From: Amylostereum areolatum | Lineage: Eukaryota > Basidiomycota > Agaricomycetes > Russulales > Stereaceae | Length of the DNA: 64,000 nucleotides | Direction: 5' to 3' | Assembly (NCBI GenBank): GCA_012932865.1 | Contig: SAXG01000109.1 | Span: 37,169-101,168 of the forward strand | Notes under the pieces: model-generated | What the model was told of the DNA's origin: nothing | Seen by the model: the letters and a program-made list of their open reading frames with translations, nothing else | Databases searched by the model: none | Translations under genes and position numbers: made by a program | Part shown: positions 45,906 through 56,625 of the stretch, piece after piece | How the letters are laid out: the number at the start of each line of letters is the position of its first letter | Position numbering within the stretch: the first letter of the stretch is position 1

Positions 45906-47644
45906 ATGCTTCTCGCGTCCCGTCTCGCACGCACCTCCGCACGCGGCTTCGCCACCGTCGTTGACGCCGCCAATGGCCTCAAGGTCGCCGCCGTCGACAA
46001 CGGCCAGCCCACGTCCAGCGTCACCGTGCTCCTGAAGGCCGGGAGCAGGTACGAGTCAAAACCCGGTGTTGCGCACGTCCTCTCCAATTTCGCATTCAAG
46101 GTGAGCTTTTGTCTTTTTTTAAATTTATTCTCGGGGTTGCATCCGTGCGGCATGAGAGGGAGGAGCGTTGGATGGGCGGTAGTCGCGGAGTGCTGGCGCG
46201 GTCAATGTCCGAAGGACGGCTTGCGCGCATGTGTTCTCGCGTCCTTGGCTTGCATGTCGCAGTATGGGCTGCCCGGGCTGCATTGCGGTCGATCTTTGTG
46301 CGCTGTTGAATGTGCTCTGCCGCGCTCACGGACATCGCGTTTGCTGGCGGAGCTGTGCCCGCCAACCTCCGCTCTCTTTGTCCCAACCGGTGACGCCGGT
46401 CTGCAGCTCATCCGTAGTCTTCCAGAGCACCGGCAAACGCTCCGCATTGGGCACCGTCCGTGAAGCAGAGCTCTACGGCGGCGTCCTCTCTTCCACCCTC
46501 ACCCGCGAGCACCTCGCCCTCACCGCCGACTTCCTGCGCGGCGACGAGTACGTCTCTCTCTCCCTCCACCCCAGCCCCTCCGTTTCCTAACCCCTTCCCT
46601 CCCAGGGCGTTCTTCGTCGATGTCCTCGCCACCTTCCTCGCCTCCGCCAAGTTCACCCGCCACGAACTCGCCGAATACGTCTTCCCCGCCGTCGCCGCCG
46701 AGTCCGAAGCCGCCTCCCACTCGGCCCCCACCCACGCCCTCGAGCTCGCCCACGCCCTCGCCTTCCGCAACGGCCTCGGCAACGCCCTCTACGCCACCCC
46801 AGAATCCGCCGCCGACATCTCCCCCGAGGACGTGCGCGCCCTCCACGCGCAAGCCCTCTCCACCATCGCCGTCCTCGGCACCGGCATCGCCCCGGACACC
46901 CTTGTCTCCCTCTTCGAGAAGAGCTTCGCCGCCGCGCGCGCCAAGTCCGCCGCCCCCGCCGTCGACGCCCCCGCCTCCCCCGCGTCCACCTACCACGGCG
47001 GCTCCACGCGCATCGCCAACGCGCATGGTCCCCAGGCCCTCTTCGTCGGCTTCGGCACGACCTCCGCCGCCCAGTTCCCCGCCCTCCAGGCCCTCGCCGC
47101 CTACCTCTCCCCCTCGCCCTCCGTCAAATGGGGCGCGGGCGCGGGCCCGCTCGCCGCCGTCCCCGCCGGCGTGTCCGCGCGCACGGTGACCCTCCCCTAC
47201 TCCGACGCGGCGCTCTTCGGGCTGCTCGTCGAGGGCGCGGACGCCGCCAAGCTCCGCGACGTCGCGAAGAAGGCCGTCGACGTCCTCAAGGCGGCTGCCG
47301 GCGGCGTCGCCAAGGAGGACGCCGCGCGCGCGGTCGCCAAGGCGCGCTTCGCAGTCGCGAGCGCCCTCGAGCGCAAGGACGAGTTCGTGGGCGGGCTCGG
47401 GCCCGCCGTCCTCAAGGGCGAGAGCGCGAATGGACAGTCGGCGGTGGACGCGGTCGCGGCCGTCGACGGTGCCGCGATCTCCAAGGTCGGTTTTGTTCGG
47501 GTTTTCACTTTTTCGAGTGCGAGGCTGACGGTGGGGTATACGCAGGTCGCGGCCGACATCCTCAAGGGCAAGCCCACGTTCGTCGCGGTCGGCGACGCGT
47601 ACAAGCTCCCGTACGGCGACGAGGTCGGGCTCGCGAACGCGTAG
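45906..47644 (+). CDS. QCR2: Cytochrome bc1 complex core protein 2
   Basis: This is a subunit of ubiquinol-cytochrome c reductase (complex III) in the mitochondrial inner membrane, related to the processing peptidases (M16 family) but without their zinc site. Exons 45906-46100, 46426-46547, 46606-47485 and 47545-47644 join in phase. The start MLLASRLARTSARGFATVVD is a typical presequence with a cleavage-like R..FAT. Core features are LKAGSRYESKPGVAHVLSNF AFK, STGKRSALGTVREAELYGG, and the C-terminal domain with RIANAHGPQALFVGF. The HxxEH zinc motif is absent, as expected for core 2. The first intron is unusually long for this window (325 bp). No frame errors were seen. Confidence 0.92.
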
Positions 47645-48009
47645 ATTGCTTCTCCGGTGTCGGGTGCGGGCGTTTTTACGTAGACTAGGGTTGTGTGTGT
47701 TCGCCTACGATCCGCTCGTATAATTAAATCGTTCGTACTTCCTTTTCGTCGGGGGGTGTGAGTGCGGATCGGAGCACGTGATCGCAAAGGAATCCTACCG
47801 AGTTTTTCACCGTATGCTCCTGTCCACCACCGTCCCGAAGAATCGCCTTCTGTTTCCAGCTACGTATCCGGTAAGTAAAATGCACCCACATTGCATGCCG
47901 CACCTCGCTCAGACTCCTATTGCAGCGCGGTCTCTACTTGCTAGTTCCCTACATAGTACAGCGGGCTTAGCCCCTTAATTCAAATCGCGGCTCTCTCCTC
48001 CGCCTACAT
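47645..48009. other. QCR2 3' flank and upstream of deaminase-like gene
   Basis: This is 365 bp without a clear gene. A short ATG frame at 47814-47870 with a good donor (GTAAGT) and an acceptor at about 47925 meets a stop soon after, so it may be a 5' UTR exon or upstream ORF of the next gene. Confidence 0.35.
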
Positions 48010-49624
48010 GTGTTGTCGCCCGACGCTACCAGTCTCCTCGACACCTTATGCCTCAGCGCTCTCGTTACTGGCGTATACGCCAACCCCGACACCAGATACA
48101 GCCGACTCCACCCCGGTAACGGCAGAAGACCGGCGCATATTCTCGACGACTTAGCCACCGTCTCCGTTTGCAAGGCTCGAGGGCAAATCGTTGCCGTGGG
48201 TGCCGTGTCCGCGGGGGGAAAGCTGGAGATTCATGTGGCCGAGAACGCCCATATGGGGGCGGCCGTCGTCGCAAACATCGAGTTCATCCTCGCACAACTC
48301 ACGCATATCATCGCGCTACCCGTCACCGCGACCGTCGAAAGCGCCTCTCACGGTACGGTGCGGCGCTTAGGGTCAGATCCCGCTGCCGCAAAGCTCCTTC
48401 GCAAGTTGGAGGTGCAGCTCGTCCGGCATGCATGGGAAAACATCAAACGACGCTACGAGGAGGGGAGGGACGCCTTCGTCCAGCTCATGGTCGACGTCCT
48501 CGGACCACCGGTCCCGGCAGGCGGCTTTTCGAAAGCGCACTCGAAGCATTCCAGTCGCCGCCTCCTGTCCACCCTCCGGTCGCCAAAGCATCGCGAGGTA
48601 TTGCTCAAAATTGACAAATTCGTGCGCCATACGGACATCGCCTTCAAGAGCGGACGCGACGACCCGCAGGCAGTCGAGCAGGCCTCTTCGGTCCTAACGG
48701 TCTTGTACGACGACATCAAGTTTCTCATCGACGCTTGGGATGAGGATCCGGACGACCCCACGACCCTGTTCGCGCTGTGCTCGGCCTACCTCAAGGCGAA
48801 ACCCAACGAGGCCGGTACGTCTTCTGTCAATTTCGAATGATACTTACTACTGGGACGCTCACGGGTCCCCTCGAATTTTGAACAAGCGAAGTACTGGACA
48901 TGGCATGGTGGATGGCGCACTGCGTCGCACCCAAAGTCCGCTGCAATCGGATCGTGCGCATGGTCGACTCGGGTTGGCTGGCCCCTTTTCTCGCACAAGG
49001 CATCCGCGTCGTCGCCGTTCCCTCGACCGCTCGTCCTTTCGATCTCAAACTCACCCACGAAACTCTAAAACAGGCCGCGGACGCAGCGCGTCGGAGGGCG
49101 GAGGCGAGTGCGAGCGACACTGTGTCCGAAGACGTCGTCCTGGACAAGTTCCTCGACTCGGTCGGCACGTACGTTCCCTACCTCTGCGACGACTCCCAGG
49201 TCGCCGGTGCGTGCGCCCCTCCCTCTGCCGCCAGTCGCCGATTTCGATCTTCGTCCACGCAGTCGCGGACAACTCCGTCGAGTGCTTCAAGAAGCGCGTC
49301 GACGTCCATTGCGAATGCGCCCTCCTCGCCCACCTCCACGCCCGCCTCTTCGTCCCTTACATCGGCATCTCGAAGCTCACGTGCTCCGTCTGCCACCTCT
49401 ACATGGCGGCATACACGAAGACGACCGACGTGCCGATCGCAACGCGGGGCTTCCACAGCTATCCCATCGGTCTGTGGGTTCTCCCCCCTGCTGTCGGGGC
49501 GGATGCAGATGGCACGGTTCGGCGCACGGTCGAGGGGAAGGTCCAGGAGCAACTTTTTCAGAGGCTGCACGGGTACCTGCGCAGGCGGGAAGCGAACCTG
49601 GCTCGGAGTCGCGGACAACGCTAA
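48010..49624 (+). CDS. OTT_1508-like nucleic-acid deaminase family protein
   Basis: Exons 48010-48814, 48892-49206 and 49263-49624 join in phase to about 493 residues (the exact start is unsure, no good ATG at 48010). The last exon carries the signature of the OTT_1508-like branch of the cytidine-deaminase fold: VHCECALLAHLH (His and Glu of the zinc/catalytic set) followed 25 residues later by PYIGISKLTCSVCHLYMAAY (the two zinc-binding Cys of CxxC). The N-terminal 370 residues are mostly helical and lack a known domain. Bacterial relatives occur as effector domains and fungi keep many diverged copies; whether this one acts on nucleic acid or nucleotides is unknown. A short + frame just downstream (MTDEPRTMIAQRREHIQRLT, 49634 on, split by an intron) may be its true C-terminus. 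Confidence 0.72.
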
Positions 49625-49997
49625 CGTGCCGACATGACGGACGAACCGCGAACGATGATTGCCCAGCGCCGTAAGTGCTTTCCGAAACTTTGCAGATCTA
49701 ACAACTCAACTGTGTTTGCGATCAGGCGAGCATATCCAGCGGCTTACAGAGCTATTCGGAATGTTGCCCTCCAGTCCGGTGTAAGTACTATGAGCAAGCC
49801 GGGGCGAGATGGGGAAGAGAGCCGTGCCAGGCGTTTGCGTAATACGAATCGAGCGTCGCAATTTGTCAAGCAGTGTTTAAACGAGATATAATACATTATA
49901 GTGTTCTCCGGTGCTACATGCTTTCTCAGCCCGGCAAATTGAAAGCAAAACGGACGGCGTCGATGTCAGAGCCTAGCTGAGCGGCGGCGTACGGGCT
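49625..49997. other. Short region with possible terminal exon
   Basis: An ATG frame at 49634 spliced over an intron at 49671-49725 reads MIAQRREHIQRLTELFGMLP and stops near 49787. It may belong to the deaminase-like gene. No other feature is seen. Confidence 0.3.
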
Positions 49998-51860
49998 CTA
50001 CGTGTCTGCACGCGACGCACCAGCAGAGCACGCGTTGCGTTCGACTCCGAGGTCAACCTGCCGCCGGTCCCCTTCTCCCGCATCGCGTCTCACCACCGCT
50101 CCGCATTCCGTTTTCGCGCCCCTTCCCCGCCGTAGAGCGCCAGCGCGACGACCCGCCTTGCTTTCCCGGCGACGGCGGCATCCGTGCCGACGGGCTGCTC
50201 GTGCGGGGAGCGGTAGAGGGTGGCCGCTGCGGACTTGGACGAGCTCGAAGGGTACGTCGAGCATGAAGGTGAGGTGTGCGGCCGTCGTGGGCAGGTCGAC
50301 GTCGATGGGCCAGGCCATCCTGTGAAGGGACGAAAGGTCAGGAAGAAAGAGGGAGGAGTGGGTTCGAACGCACATCGGTACGCCGAGCGAGAGCGGTTCC
50401 GTGGTGCTGTTTTGCCCGCAGTGCGTCAAGAACCAGCCGGTGGCCTGGTAGATTTGTTAACCAAGCAGCGTCAAGCACGAAGAAGAGAGCTTACCGGGTG
50501 CACGAGGACGGTGTGCGAGGGAACCCGTTTGGCGAACAGGCCCACTGGCAGGGCCGTCGTCTTCGCCTTTTGTCGTCTCTCCTCCTCTGAATATCCAGAC
50601 ATGCTTCACGTTAGGCGGCCACCAGACGCTCCCGAACGATATCTGTTCAGAGGAACCCCGTCAGCCGCGTTCAGCGAGGGTAGAGCCCAAGTACAGAAAC
50701 GCACGTAGATCCCAGAGTGTTTCCCAAACTTGACCACTGTCGCGCGATCGAGAACCGTGGCTGGTGGACCAGGACCGTGGTGCGTGCGCCTTGAACATAA
50801 CAGGGAGAAGCGGGCTCATGGCAAAGAACGGCCTGTCGGTTTCGAGCAAGCCTCCAGTCTGTGACGGCGCGAGCATCATCTGGGTCCACCTTAGGATCTG
50901 CGTTCTTGACTACGCCATCGGATGCATGAACGAACCTGGCAAGCAATACGAAAGCATGGTCAGACTGATTGAAGAGACCGTACAACGATATAGAGACCAA
51001 GACGCACGACCACACGCTGCTAAAGATCCGTCGCCTGTTGCGGGCGTTTCGTTCCGGGAGCTGAGAAATGCACGCGCTGGGTGAGATCGGGGAGTCGAAG
51101 ACGAGCTGGGACGCGCACCTATTGTAGTCGTACACGGGCGGCATGCTCCGGATACAAACGACATCACCCTTCGCAGGCCTATACATCTAGAAAGTCCACG
51201 CCAGAGTCGTAAGAAACTGACCCCAGAAAGAATGACCGAGTAGCAGAACGCACCGAATCCACAACGTCCTCGACTCGGAGCTTGTCACCGGTTCGGCTCG
51301 GCTCTGCGATGGCGTTGACGGGAACGTCGCCCATTCCGCCCAGACGCTCTGGGCGTAAATCCTGAGGATGGCCGCAGGGCCGACGGCAATCCAGGAGAGG
51401 ACGGGGACGGAGCGCTAGGTTATCGAGCGGACCGCGTCGACGACGTGCGGTCCGAAGAGCTGGGCAGAGTGCATGAAAAGGCGTGAGCAGCGGAGGTGAA
51501 ATGGACGGGGGCGTGGCGTACGTCTGCAAGGAGGACGGTGGGTGGGACGATGCTTGGATGGATCGTCTTGGACGTTTGGCATTGGACGGACTCCGAGGAG
51601 CGGCAGAGGCGGAGGTAATTCGTGGTGAAAATGTTCACCAGGACCTCGCCCGAGCGCAGTGATTTTGGCAGTCTGTCGCCTGTGATGCTTCGACGACCCT
51701 GCCCAGGACGCAATGAGCAGCCGAAGACGCGCGACGGTGCGAGAAAAGACGGAAGCCCTGATTCGGACGACGTTGCTGCTGTCGAGTGCGGGCAAGAGAT
51801 CAAGTTCGGCGGAGGGGCGGCGCGCAAACGTTATGAGCGCCTGTGGGTCCTCGGACACGA
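49998..51860 (-). pseudogene. UDP-glycosyltransferase, frame-damaged
   Basis: The signature of family 1 glycosyltransferases is plain. Segments read, in order, LLADVRHAPVHFTSAAHAF, HSAQLFGPHVVDAV, LSWIAVGPAAIL, RPERLGGMGDVPVNAI, VDPDDARAVTDW, ISFGSVWWPPNVKHVWIF, PVGLFAKRVPSHTVLVHP, then the sugar-donor box TGWFLTHCGQNSTTEPLSLG and WPIDVDLPTTAAHL. The enzyme would move a sugar from UDP-sugar to a small acceptor. However, the frame changes at many points that are not introns (for example within the ERLGGMGD region, after HVWIF, and near the C-terminus at about 50090), with both gains and losses of a base. Either the gene is decayed or this stretch is poorly assembled; conserved residues are mostly kept. 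The N-terminal exon was not found. Confidence 0.6.
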
Positions 51861-52834
51861 GCTCGCGCGCGAGCGTGGCCTGTCATCGAAGCCAAAGATT
51901 AGCCACGGGCGCGTGAAGAGGGACAGGAGGACGCACCACACCCTTCCGCGGGGAAATTGACGAAGTGTGCGCGGGTCTTCTGGAGAGAGCTGTCCGGGAG
52001 GCGGGGTGCTCGTAAATGTGGATCGAAGCCGGCCTTTTAACATGCTTAGGTGGAATTGTGGCGTGCCGGCATGGGGAGAGCGGTGGCTGTATTCGCTGGG
52101 GCGCTGGGGAGGGAATGGGCCAGCTGCGACGACAGGGGGGCGGAAGGACGAGGAAGGCTAATCCCCGGAGGAACGACGCGCTGTCGATCCAAACCACGCC
52201 GAATCCGCGACGTCTGATGTCGATCGCGCCGTCTAAAAGAACGGTGTACGGCGTCAGATGCGACCCAAGGAGGACAAGCGTGAGTGGTACACACCAGTCG
52301 GCCTTCTCCGAGCGTGGATGGGTGGGTGCCAGATGATTCGAACGCGCGCGCGGATGGGGCAAAGTCGTGCGATCGGGGCCGCGATGGGCGGACGCACATT
52401 GCCTGAGGGGTGGTGCGGAGTTCCGAATACGCAAACTTGTGATGTGCGGACTGTGCTGAGCGATACATAGGAGGCCACGGTCAGCACAGCGCGCAAAGGC
52501 GGATCGCAAAGTTGGACGTACCCCATGGGCCCACGCCCCATTTGTACTACTGACCGTTTGAAGTCGCGAGCTGAGGGTTTTGCGTACTGTGGATCTGAGA
52601 AGATGAAAGGATGAATGAGAACGCGAGGTGAAAAACAAATGGTTCACGCGGGGACTCGCTCGGTCATCGGCGACGGGCCGACGGGGTCCAGGTCACATCT
52701 TGCAATACCCAGCGATAATTATTCAATAATCACGATAGTAGACGGTGAGGAAAGTACAGTACCCTGTTTGACATGACGCCCTCACATAATATGTGGATAG
52801 TAATGTACGTGCCGAGAGAATAAAATGTAGGGGT
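51861..52834. other. Upstream of UGT, no other gene recognised
   Basis: The missing N-terminal exon of the glycosyltransferase should lie here on the minus strand, but no frame has its usual start. The open frames present on both strands overlap and look like shadows of GC-rich DNA. Confidence 0.35.
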
Positions 52835-53704
52835 TCACAGAAACTGCATCGCCCGGGTTTCTAGACCACCAATCGTGAATGCCAGTAACCGCTTCCTCTG
52901 TACCAAGGCGCCTGGAATATGGGGGGCTGGGACGCCGTATCGAAGTAAATAGCGTCTGGTCTGGTGCGTGTTCAAACCGTTGATGGCGTCGAAGGTGTCG
53001 AGCGGGACGTAGTTGTAGTGCTCTTGAGCCTGAAGTTCGAGGAGTTTATAAAATCCAGGGTAGCGTGAGCAAAGGAGGAACGACGTACCCCAAGAGCCTG
53101 GGGCAGCTGCCCACTCGGGAAGGGAACGGCCTCGAACGGAGCGTCCGCGCTCCCCCGATCTTTGTTGTATGCCTGTGAGAGTCACGTTAGTCTCGCGGCT
53201 AGACAGCAGGTAATCGTTATACGTACTCTTATACCCAGTATAGCGTACTTTCCTATATCCAATCTCAAGGCGTTCATATCCTCACGGAGCTCCTCGTTCG
53301 AGTCGCGGATGTCCTCAAGGATGAGCATGATTGGGGCAAGCATGGCAGCCATAGCCGGATTGTTCAACGCCGGCACTGCAGTGGTTGTCGGGTCAGATCA
53401 GAATATATCCAGACAGATGTAACGCACCTGACCTATCGTTCTGAACCATGAGGGATGACATGTATCCGGCTCTTATTTTCGCGGTGGCGAACTCGTCGGC
53501 GTCGAGTGGAAGATGTTGTGGGTCATCGGGAGGGTAACCTGAGATACCGGCGGGGGCCCAATCAATAAGTGCGGCTGGATGAGTAAGCAGGTGACGTACG
53601 TGCGCGGGCCTGAAGGAGATCCGCGTAGCCCTCTAGACGCTTGTAGTTCGCGAGGGAGGCGATGGGGCGATGGGCATCGTGAGGACGGGCGGGGCGGCGT
53701 CCAT
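52835..53704 (-). CDS. Mug135-like domain protein
   Basis: A short multi-exon gene. Segments read PIASLANYKRLEGYADLLQA, YPPDDPQHLPLDADEFATAK, IRAGYMSSLMVQNDRS, PAMAAMLAPIMLILEDIRDS with NEELREDMNALRLDIGKYAI (an amphipathic helix, probably coiled coil), then PFEAVPFPSGQLPQALG and, after an intron, VPLDTFDAINGLNTHQTRRY and LLRYGV. The PFxxVPFxxGxxP...L..LdaI..L pattern is that of the Mug135 C-terminal domain common in Agaricomycetes; Mug135 is named from a meiotic expression screen in fission yeast and its molecular role is unknown. Introns have canonical ends. The start (MDAAPPVLTMPIA, 53704) is followed by a frame move of one base, so it is tentative. Confidence 0.6.
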
Positions 53705-54739
53705 GAAGGAAGGTTGGTGTGTGTAGCAGTGAAGAGGGGACGGATTTTGAACATTCCGCAAGTTGCGCTTTTATAGGAGGGAACACCAAGGGAACACGTG
53801 CATGTTGAAGCAACTGGCATTCAACAGCATTCAACTTCGTCGGGAATCTGGGGGATGATCGGTGACGCGGTGACGTCGCATATATACTTACTATGCATGT
53901 CGCCTACAAGCCTCAACGTTCAGCGTTCAGGCCTCATGCGGGACGGGTGAGCGAGCCAGAGGCGGAGAGCAAGCGCTTCACGGGATGTCGACGAGCAATG
54001 AGCGACAGTCGCACTCCTCGGCAGCTCCTGCCAGCATCCTCGAGATTCTCGTCCCGGTTTCCCCACCCTCCCAAAAGACAACCCGACGCGGCACGCCATA
54101 CGCAAGAGGATTTCATTACGCGAGTCCAAAAACTTTAATGTACAGAGGTAGCGGACATAGCGAGCAGTTCCCCCGATGCTTTTGATTGGAACAAACGGCG
54201 GACGCGGGCAAAACGCCCGTAAACGCGCGCAATCTCCCAAATGGGTTCGTGGGAGATGGGAGATGGGAGATGGAAGTTTTCGTCGGTCCCAAAATCTGTC
54301 CCAACATGGGACTTCCTCCATCCCAAATGATGGGAGTCCCAAAATTGAATATCTTGGGATTGTGGGATTGTGGGATCTGGCTTGAAACATTCAAATACCT
54401 TGTCTGTGTCCGACTTTTCTCCCCAAATCGCCCCTATACAGTATCCCGTCCGTCGACGCGTTATCTCCCTCGTCCTCGTGTCGCGTCGTCTCCCTTTGTC
54501 GTCTTTCTCGTCTCCCTTTGTCGTCTTTCTTCATCATCTTTCTCTCCTTCATGTCGTCGTCTCCCTCGTCCTTCGCCACCTTCCTCTTCTTTCACCACCT
54601 TCCTAGTTCCTTGCTATTTCTCTCGTCCCTCGCTCGTCTCCGTGTTTCCTTCTCCGCCTCCCTCATCATTTCTCCCGTCTGCGCCCTCACCGTATCCTCT
54701 CCCCGTCTTCTTCTCTCCGCCTCTACATGGCTCCGCCCC
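53705..54739. other. Intergenic, boundary of degraded region
   Basis: No gene is seen. Imperfect GGGAGAT repeats occur at 54252-54272. An internal near-palindromic area at 54299-54372 contains several TGGGA/TCCCA steps in both orientations (for example CCCAACATGGGA and CCCAAATGATGGGA). From 54420 to 54720 a long pyrimidine-rich (CT) stretch runs up to the SET fragment. Confidence 0.4.
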
Positions 54740-55450
54740 CTACACCAGGCGCCTGTCCACCTCTTCGGTCCCCCCTCGACGTCGCCCTCGACGCCCGCGT
54801 CAACGGAAACCAAGAACGCTTCGTGTGGAACGGCTGCCGTCCGAACGCGATCCTTCGTCCCGTCATTCGCCCCCAGTCCAAACAGGAACACCCGTCCGAC
54901 GACGAGCACGATATCACCTTCGGCATCTTCGCCCTGCGCGACCTCAAGGCCAACGAGAAGGTAGTCTTGGGATGGGAATGGGACGACGGGAACGCGATCC
55001 ACAAACTCCCGGCGCTCATCGAGTCGCCCCACCTCCTCGCGTGCGTGCCCCCTTCCCTTCGCCTCGCCCTGCGCGCTATGCTGACCGTTCGACAGCCCGA
55101 ATCAAGTAGATCACCTGCGCAACTAGATGAGCTCAGTGCTGCACGTCCTCAGCAACACCTTCACCACCTGCGCCTGCGGGTCCAAGTCCGACCGCCGCCT
55201 TCGTCCACGGCAAGCTCCCCTCGCGCCCGTCTTCCCCGGCATCACCCACCCCCAAGGTCGACCTCGGCCCCCTCGTCGGCGTGGAGAGAGGCTTTCGCAC
55301 GCGAGAGAAGGAGCCGATGAGTGGTGGCATGGGCGGGGTCGAGATGGTCACGCCATCGTCAAGTTCGTCGGTCCTCAACGACACCGTCAACGGCGCCAGC
55401 AGCTCTCAACCCCGGACTACGAAACCTATCCCACCGTCGTTCGCGAGGAA
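54740..55450 (+). pseudogene. SET-domain methyltransferase fragment (SET3-like)
   Basis: Readable pieces are HQAPVHLFGP, then after a frame break LDVALDARVNGNQERFVWNG, CRPNAILRPVI, TFGIFALRDLKANEKVVLGW, EWDDGNAIHKLPALIE, and after an intron NQVDHLRN-stop-MSSVLHVLSNTFTTCACGS, then VDLGPLVGVERGFRTREKEP. This is the second half of the SET domain and the region after it in SET3/MLL5-type histone methyltransferase-like proteins. The stop (TAG at 55124-55126) stands where Gln is expected, and frames change in at least two places. The first half of the domain is missing. It is clearly a dead fragment. Confidence 0.75.
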
Positions 55451-55738
55451 GCAGTCTGCCACCGAGCGTTTGTGGTTATTCGTCTCCTTTCCTGTCCGCC
55501 ACTTACCCTGATACCCAACAGGGACGTCGAATACTAACGACATCGAGGGCACGTCGCAGAGCGGTAGCGATCAGAATACGGGAAAGGGCAGTAGTACTTC
55601 TGTGCTAGCACACGGGCAACGACGTTGTGTTTCCCGGATGAGTGAGTTTCGTGCTTTTCAGATCTGTTCTTCCAACTTGCTGATTCAGGCCTTTCTTTCT
55701 TCACATCGAGATGGTCCGCACCCAGCACATCTTCCTCA

Positions 55739-56075
55739 ATGGCTCGCACCAAGAAAACCGCGCGCAAGTCTGCTGCGGTAAGTACTTCTTCGTCTTTTCA
55801 GCCTGGGCATTGCTGACTTGGGTTTTATAGGCAAGGCAGCCCGCCAGCAGCCCGCCTCGCTCACAGGTCCTCCGCAGCGACCCCGACACGATCAAAATTC
55901 GACTGAGCTCCTCATCTGCAATTCCAACATCTCATCACCTTATCCCCGAAATTGCACAGGACTTCAAGGTGCATTTTCTTTCTCATCTCGTCGCCTTCTT
56001 CTCTTACCGGGGGATTTCCTGCACTTAGATGGATCTCCGTTCCCAATTTCGACGCACGCAAGCTGTCACCTCCAA
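55739..56075 (+). pseudogene. Histone H3 fragment, degenerate
   Basis: MARTKKTARKSAA at 55739 is followed by an intron-like GTAAGT...TATAG, then GKAARQ, later STELLI and, in another frame, EIAQDFK up to about 55968, an intron-like stretch, and DLRSQ. These match successive parts of histone H3 (MARTKQTARKS, GKAARQ, KSTELLIRKL, EIAQDFKTDLRFQ). The core between ARK and STELL is scrambled, the alpha-2 helix is missing, and the frame changes. It cannot encode a working histone. Confidence 0.75.
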
Positions 56076-56465
56076 ACACAGGCCAATTCACCCAGTATAC
56101 AGGGAGCGCGAGGCCCACGAACGAGAGAGAGAGCACGGAATGTCGTTGGGTAGACCGAGCGAGCGCCGAGTTGGAGACACGACCGACGCAACCACGACTT
56201 CGATCGAGAGCGGGAGATGTTACTTGGACATCGTAAAGTACCCTAGTCTCTCGACCTCCGTCAGACTTGTGCGCGCTGGTCCTTTCTTCCACACTTCACC
56301 GTCACGTCGCGCTCATCACCGCCGTCGTCACCATCACAATGGCGCCAACGGCCCTGGCCCGCTGTCTCCATGTGGGCCACGCCTCGCAATTGCACACCAG
56401 CGACACCTTACCCATACCTCCTCTCAACACAAACCCCCACTCCCACTCACACCCACCGTCACCAC

Positions 56466-56625
56466 ACCGATGTTGTCATCCACCTTGAGTCTATCAAAGC
56501 TAAACACCCTCAGCTCAAGTACGAGCCCAAGTTTTACAAGACTCTCGCCGGCGGTGGTGGTGTTCCGTTCGTTCGCTTGCTCGGAATCGGAACCAAGTGC
56601 GACTGAAATGCCATGGTCGTTGATC
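56466..56625 (+). pseudogene. Casein kinase I fragment, degenerate
   Basis: The frame reads [20 protein letters not shown] then [15 protein letters not shown], and after four to six unrelated residues KCD-stop-NAMVVDL. This is the N-lobe of casein kinase I (xVAxKLExxxAKHPQLxYExKxY...GxGxPxxx...YNxMVxDLLG). The Tyr codon before NAMV has become TGA, the glycine loop and the rest of the kinase are missing, and similarity stops near 56625. Confidence 0.75.
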
